From positions 1 to 9,239 of the forward strand of contig CALCDT010000097.1 of NCBI GenBank assembly GCA_937900425.1: a DNA stretch of 9,239 nt, given 5' to 3'. The notes under the pieces are model-generated. The model saw nothing but the letters and a program-made list of their open reading frames with translations. It ran no database searches and was not told where the DNA came from. Position numbers and translations under genes: made by a program. This document shows, piece by piece, positions 6,246 to 9,239 of the stretch. Each line of letters starts with the position of its first letter. Position 1 is the first letter of the stretch. Origin of the DNA: an uncultured Alphaproteobacteria bacterium (GTDB lineage Bacteria; Pseudomonadota; Alphaproteobacteria; Rhizobiales; Pleomorphomonadaceae).

Positions 6246-6305
6246 GACGATCGAGAGGGCGGAGCGGCCGTGACCTTTCGGGTCGTTCGGCCTCGGGCCG
6301 CCGGC

Positions 6306-6761
6306 TCAGAAGCAGCGGATCTCGGCCTCGGCCTGGGCGCGGCGGAGATCGGCGACGACGCGCTGCATGACCGGCGACGACTTGAAGATCGAGGTCTTCT
6401 CGCCGCCGACGCGGCCGATGCTCATGATCGTCTCGGCCTGGACGTACTTGTCGTAGGGCAGCACCGAGGCGATCACGTCGATGGAGCAGGAGCAGCGCTC
6501 CAGCGCCTGCCGTGTCTCGCCGTTCGCCGCCATGCAGCCGAAGATGTAGTCGGCGCGGGCGACGGTCGGATAGTCGTTGGCCTCGACCGGCGGCGGCGAG
6601 ATGCCCACCGGGGTCGCCTGCTGCACCACGCCCGGCCCGGCCTGGGTGACGTCGGCCTGCGGCGCGGAGGCCGAGTCCTGGGCGACCGCCGGCATCGCCA
6701 GCGTCGCCGCGAGGACGAACAGGGCGCCGCGCCGAGCCGTCGTCGAACGGTTCGCTGTCAT
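6306..6761 (-). CDS. Small exported cysteine-containing protein of unknown function
   Basis: I do not recognise a named family. The 151-residue product starts with a signal peptide (basic RSTTARR, hydrophobic GALFVLAATLAM, cleavage near AVA/QD at about residue 27). A Pro/Gln/Val-rich, probably disordered stretch follows to about residue 60. The C-terminal part is compact and helical in look, with DYIFGCMAANG (C76), ERCSCS (C90, C92) and a C-terminal IRCF (C150). Four cysteines in an exported protein suggest two disulfides, or a metal or heme-free redox site; there is no CXXCH, so it is not a c-type cytochrome. The ATG at 6761 has GGGAGGA just upstream; an ATG at 6779 overlaps the previous stop by 4 bases (ATGA) but has a poor ribosome site. 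It lies 14 bases after the 231-residue gene and is likely co-transcribed with it. Confidence 0.75.
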   Translation of the reverse strand: MTANRSTTARRGALFVLAATLAMPAVAQDSASAPQADVTQAGPGVVQQATPVGISPPPVEANDYPTVARADYIFGCMAANGETRQALERCSCSIDVIASVLPYDKYVQAETIMSIGRVGGEKTSIFKSSPVMQRVVADLRRAQAEAEIRCF

Positions 6762-6765
6762 GGTG

Positions 6766-6772
6766 TCCTCCC
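6766..6772 (-). promoter_or_regulatory. Ribosome binding site of the 151-residue exported protein
   Basis: Minus strand reads GGGAGGA, 4 bases before the ATG at 6761. It favours this start over the ATG at 6779, which overlaps the upstream stop codon. Confidence 0.7.
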
Positions 6773-6775
6773 GGA

Positions 6776-7471
6776 TCATCCCTTCTTCGGCTCCGCGCCG
6801 ACGAAGCGGATTTCCTCCTCGAAATAGGGTTCCGTCGGGGCGTCGAGCTTCGGCGTGAAGGTCTTCAGCTCGACGAGCGCGCCGGGGACCGTGTCGGAGA
6901 CGACGAACTCGTAGGTCTTCTCGACGAAGGCACCGAGCTCGCGGCGGTGCTCGTCGTCGACGAACGGCTTCAGCGTCACCCGCATCGCGTCGTGCTCGAC
7001 CCCGTCGACCGTGACCTTCACCGGCTCGACCTTGCCCCCCTCGCGGAAGGCGGCGCGGATCTTGTTCTTCAGATAGCGCGGGTTGCCGCCGACGATCTTC
7101 TGCATGCCGCCGACGTCGGCCTCGAGGAACAGCATCAGCAGCGGGTTGCCGACCATGCTCGGGAACGGCCCGGAGGCGCGCCGGCGCGGGCCGGTGAACA
7201 TCTCGACCGCGACGGAACGCCCGTCGTCGTCGGACGGAGCGGCGACGGTCAGCCTGATGTCGTCGGAGAAGTTCGCGCCGAGCTTGGCCTCGTCCGCGCT
7301 CTCGCGGGTGTAGCGATAGGTGAGCACCGTGTCGGCCGGCAGCGACTCGAGATGCTTCCCCTCGAACAACAGCTCGGTCGGCGTCGGCCCGGCCGCCGCC
7401 ACGGGTCCGGCGAGGGACACCACGGCGAACAACGCCACGGCGGCCGCGCGGACCGCATTCATCGATCGCAT
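6776..7471 (-). CDS. Exported beta-rich protein of unknown function
   Basis: No family recognised. The 231-residue product has a signal peptide (MRSMNAVR, hydrophobic AAAVALFAVVSLAG, cleavage near VAA/AG at residue 26-27) and no cysteine in the mature part, so it is not a lipoprotein and has no disulfide. The body alternates short strands (LTYRYTR, DIRLTVAA, SVAVEMFTG) with one hydrophobic conserved-looking segment GNPLLMLFLEADV (108-120). The later strands VKVTVDGVEHDAMRVTLKPF and KTYEFVVSDTVPGALVEL suggest a half-barrel like LolA or DUF3108 proteins; that comparison is a guess from strand pattern. The ATG at 7471 follows GGAGG (7483-7487) by 11 bases and begins the signal peptide; the frame opens at 7543 but that part is not protein-like. 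It is followed 14 bases later by the cysteine-containing exported protein. Confidence 0.75.
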   Translation of the reverse strand: MRSMNAVRAAAVALFAVVSLAGPVAAAGPTPTELLFEGKHLESLPADTVLTYRYTRESADEAKLGANFSDDIRLTVAAPSDDDGRSVAVEMFTGPRRRASGPFPSMVGNPLLMLFLEADVGGMQKIVGGNPRYLKNKIRAAFREGGKVEPVKVTVDGVEHDAMRVTLKPFVDDEHRRELGAFVEKTYEFVVSDTVPGALVELKTFTPKLDAPTEPYFEEEIRFVGAEPKKG

Positions 7472-7588
7472 CCTTGTTTTCTCCTCCCCGCCCCCCGGCC
7501 TCTGCGGGCCGCCGTGCCGACCTGTCACCGCCGGCGCCTGCACGGGCGCCGATCGGCTCGCATGGTAGCGGGTCGCGCGGCGACGGTC

Positions 7589-7608
7589 ATCCGCCGGACG
7601 ACGCGGAT
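7589..7608. repeat. Short hairpin after the response regulator gene
   Basis: ATCCGC (7589-7594) and GCGGAT (7603-7608) pair around an 8-base loop, 11 bases past the response regulator's stop. No T-tract follows, so termination here is uncertain. The remainder of the 147-base gap to the next gene holds nothing else I can name, apart from a weak -10-like TACCAT (7568-7563, minus strand). Confidence 0.3.
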
Positions 7609-7618
7609 CGACCGCCCG

Positions 7619-8452
7619 TCAGCTTTCGGCGAGCAGGAAGCCGCGTCCGCGGATCGTTCGGATCGGTGTGTCGGCGCCGTCACCGCCGAGCTTGCGGCGC
7701 AGATAGCCGATATAGACGTCGACGACGTTGATCGCCGCGCCGCCCTGGCCGGCCCACATCGCCTCGAAGATCTCGGCCCGCGACAGCGGCCGTCCCGGAT
7801 GGCGCATCATCAGCGCCAGGAGCTCGGCCTCACGCTCGGTCAGCGTCGCCTTGTGCTCGCCGTAGGTGACGATGCGGGAGCCGAGGTCGAGGGCGAGCGA
7901 GCCGACGACGAGCCGGTCGACCGGCGCGTCCATCTCCGCCCGCCGCACCTTCTGCACCGAGAGCCGGGCGATCAGTTCCTCGAAGTCGAACGGCTTGACG
8001 AGATAGTCGTCGGCGCCGGCGGCGAGCCCCTCGACCCGGTCGGGCACGCCGGAACGGGCGCTGAGCATGATCACCGGGCTCTTCAGCCCGGCCTGGCGCA
8101 GCGCCCGGCACACCTCGAGGCCGGAGGCGCCGGGCAGCATGACGTCGAGGATCACCGCGTCGAAGGTCCGCTTGGCGGCTTCGGCGATCGCCTGATCGCC
8201 GCTCTCGACGAGGACGACGCGATAACCTTCGGAGGCGAAGCCGCGGGCGAGGAAGGCGCCGATGTCGGGGTCGTCCTCGGCGACGAGGACCACCGGCACG
8301 GTCGCGGCCGGCGCCTTGTCGTCCGCCGGATCCTCCCCGCCGCGACGGCCGACGCCGCCGACGAGCTCCGGCTTCGGACGTCCCGGCACCGGAGCCGCCG
8401 CATAGGGGGGAACCGCCACCGGGGCCGCATGGGCCGCTTGCGCTCGTGTCAC
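7619..8452 (-). CDS. OmpR/PhoB-family response regulator with N-terminal extension
   Basis: Transcription factor controlled by phosphorylation from the kinase encoded just upstream. The 277-residue product has a receiver domain at about 53-170: acidic pair D60-D61 (AEDDPD), phospho-acceptor D103 (ILDVMLPG), S131 (MLSARS) in the switch position and K153 (VKPF). A winged-helix DNA-binding domain covers about 180-275, with TEREAELLALM, the recognition helix region INVVDVYIGYLRRKL (241-255) and the final wing IRTIRGRGFLL. The first 50 residues are Pro/Ala/Gly-rich and unlike any receiver. They appear real: the GTG at 8452 has AGGAGG 6 bases upstream and overlaps the kinase stop as GTGA, while the internal GTG codons near residue 52 have no ribosome site. 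Targets are unknown; proximity suggests xoxF-region genes, and MxbM of Methylobacterium is a known methanol-oxidation regulator in this family, but I cannot show orthology. Confidence 0.92.
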   Translation of the reverse strand: MTRAQAAHAAPVAVPPYAAAPVPGRPKPELVGGVGRRGGEDPADDKAPAATVPVVLVAEDDPDIGAFLARGFASEGYRVVLVESGDQAIAEAAKRTFDAVILDVMLPGASGLEVCRALRQAGLKSPVIMLSARSGVPDRVEGLAAGADDYLVKPFDFEELIARLSVQKVRRAEMDAPVDRLVVGSLALDLGSRIVTYGEHKATLTEREAELLALMMRHPGRPLSRAEIFEAMWAGQGGAAINVVDVYIGYLRRKLGGDGADTPIRTIRGRGFLLAES

Positions 8453-9239
8453 CAGCTTCCTCCTGCCAGAGTCCGGCTTCTCGCCGCCTCGGCCGAGACC
8501 GGCAAGCGAACCGTGACGACGGTCCCCGGACCACGGTCTTCGTCGCCCACGGAGCCGTCGGCCGGGCTCCTTATCTCAATTGTTCCATGATGTTGTTCGA
8601 CGACCCACTTGGCAAGGGCAAGACCGATGCCATAGCCGAGGGTGTCGGTGGCGCGGCCACGGTAGAAGCGCTCGAAGACATGCGGGATGACGTCGGGCGG
8701 CACGCCGGGCCCCTCGTCGGTGACGGCGATCTCGACGCCGTCGCCGACGGCCCGCGTCGACACCCGGACGATGCTGCCTTGCGGCGAGTGGCGGATGGCG
8801 GTGTCGAGGATGCCGCCGGCCGCCTGGCGGATCCAGTCGGCGTCGGCCTTCACCGGCGGCACCGCCACGACATCGGCGAGATCGACGCGGACGCGGGCGG
8901 TGCGGGCGAGCGAGGAGACGTCCTCTGCCGCCTCGGCGGCGACGACATCGGCGGACACGGCGGCGAACTCGAACTCGATCTGGCCGGTCTCCGAGCGGGC
9001 GACGCGGAGCAGATCCTCGACGCGGCGGCGCAGCCGCCGGGCGCGCATGCGGATGGTCGTCAGGGCGTTGCGGTAGCTGGTCTCGTCGTTGTCCGGCGCC
9101 CTGAGCGTCACGTCGGCTTCGCCGAGGATGACGGTGAGCGGCGTCCGCAGTTCGTGGCTGACGTCGGCGAAGAATCGCCGGCGGGCCGCGTCCGTCTCCT
9201 CGAGCCGGCGGTTGGCGGCGCGCAGGTCGGCGGTGTTTG
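8449..9239 (-). CDS. Sensor histidine kinase, C-terminal part (cut by window edge)
   Basis: The kinase half of a two-component sensor; 262 residues are visible and the sensor and membrane segments lie beyond the edge. The visible part begins in a coiled-coil-like linker (LRAANRRLEETDAARR), followed by the H-box FFADVSHELRTPLT with the phospho-accepting His at visible residue 28 (about 9154-9156). The ATP-binding domain has a G1 box DEGPGVP, an F box HVFERFYRG and a G2 box GYGIGLALAK. The N box is abnormal: the segment reads GGILDTAIRHS (Thr at 8800-8802) where the family has NLLxNA, so both usual Asn residues are absent. The reading frame continues without a break upstream of the GTG at 9111, which is therefore not the start. 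The stop overlaps the response regulator's GTG by 4 bases. Confidence 0.92.
   Translation of the reverse strand, partial: NTADLRAANRRLEETDAARRRFFADVSHELRTPLTVILGEADVTLRAPDNDETSYRNALTTIRMRARRLRRRVEDLLRVARSETGQIEFEFAAVSADVVAAEAAEDVSSLARTARVRVDLADVVAVPPVKADADWIRQAAGGILDTAIRHSPQGSIVRVSTRAVGDGVEIAVTDEGPGVPPDVIPHVFERFYRGRATDTLGYGIGLALAKWVVEQHHGTIEIRSPADGSVGDEDRGPGTVVTVRLPVSAEAARSRTLAGGSW
8459..8464 (-). promoter_or_regulatory. Ribosome binding site of the response regulator
   Basis: Minus strand AGGAGG, 6 bases before the GTG at 8452 and inside the end of the kinase gene. It supports the long form of the regulator including its unusual N-terminal extension. Confidence 0.8.

Larger units (their letters stand above)
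5878..6305. other. Gene-free stretch between folP and the 151-residue exported protein
   Basis: 428 bases with no ORF that reads like a protein. It holds inverted repeats at 6001-6043, 6116-6134, 6223-6245 and 6288-6300 (CGGCC/GGCCG with a 3-base loop, directly after the upstream gene's stop). None is followed by a T-tract on the minus strand. No convincing promoter for folP was found; TTATGA near 5917-5922 (minus strand) is a possible -10 without a good -35. Confidence 0.6.

Noticed and set aside
6306..6761. The four-cysteine protein as the cytochrome c partner of XoxF
   Set aside because: There is no CXXCH heme-binding motif.
1..9239. CRISPR array, tRNA or rRNA gene, insertion sequence, phage or defence system
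   Set aside because: No regularly spaced repeats, tRNA-like or rRNA sequence, transposase or defence-type domains were seen on either strand.

Overview
The window is a GC-rich stretch from an alphaproteobacterium, most likely a methylotrophic member of the Hyphomicrobiales (Rhizobiales). Three things point there: a XoxF5-like lanthanide methanol dehydrogenase, a folP-folB-folK order with overlapping genes, and an intergenic palindrome of the 'MAGLVPAI' kind common in that order. All nine genes I accept lie on the minus strand, so transcription runs from high to low coordinates. Taxonomy and family names come from recognition of motifs, not from a search.

In transcription order: (1) 9239-7619, a membrane-type sensor histidine kinase cut by the window edge, overlapping by 4 bases an OmpR-type response regulator that has an unusual 50-residue Pro/Ala-rich N-terminal extension. 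(2) 7471-6306, two adjacent genes for small exported proteins of unknown function. (3) 6305-5878, a 428-base gene-free stretch with several inverted repeats, including the Hyphomicrobiales-type palindrome. (4) 5877-4168, folP-folB-folK with 4- and 8-base overlaps, three folate biosynthesis steps. (5) 4167-4042, a gap with an AT-rich tandem 8-mer. (6) 4041-2132, an exported fused SoxYZ-like carrier protein followed 8 bases later by an exported metallo-beta-lactamase-fold hydrolase. These match the 'quinoprotein dehydrogenase-associated SoxYZ-like carrier' and 'quinoprotein relay system zinc metallohydrolase' families. (7) 2131-1818, an intergenic region with a good sigma70-like promoter and a leader of about 210 nt. 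(8) 1817-9, xoxF. The usual partners xoxG (cytochrome c) and xoxJ would lie beyond base 1 and cannot be seen.

The theme is periplasmic methanol oxidation by a PQQ/lanthanide enzyme. The least understood part is the pair of Sox-like proteins next to xoxF: a carrier with a conserved-type GGC cysteine and a zinc hydrolase, both exported, with no accepted biochemical role. The two-component system and the two unknown exported proteins may belong to the same regulon, but only proximity supports that. The folate genes may be ordinary housekeeping genes that happen to lie between.
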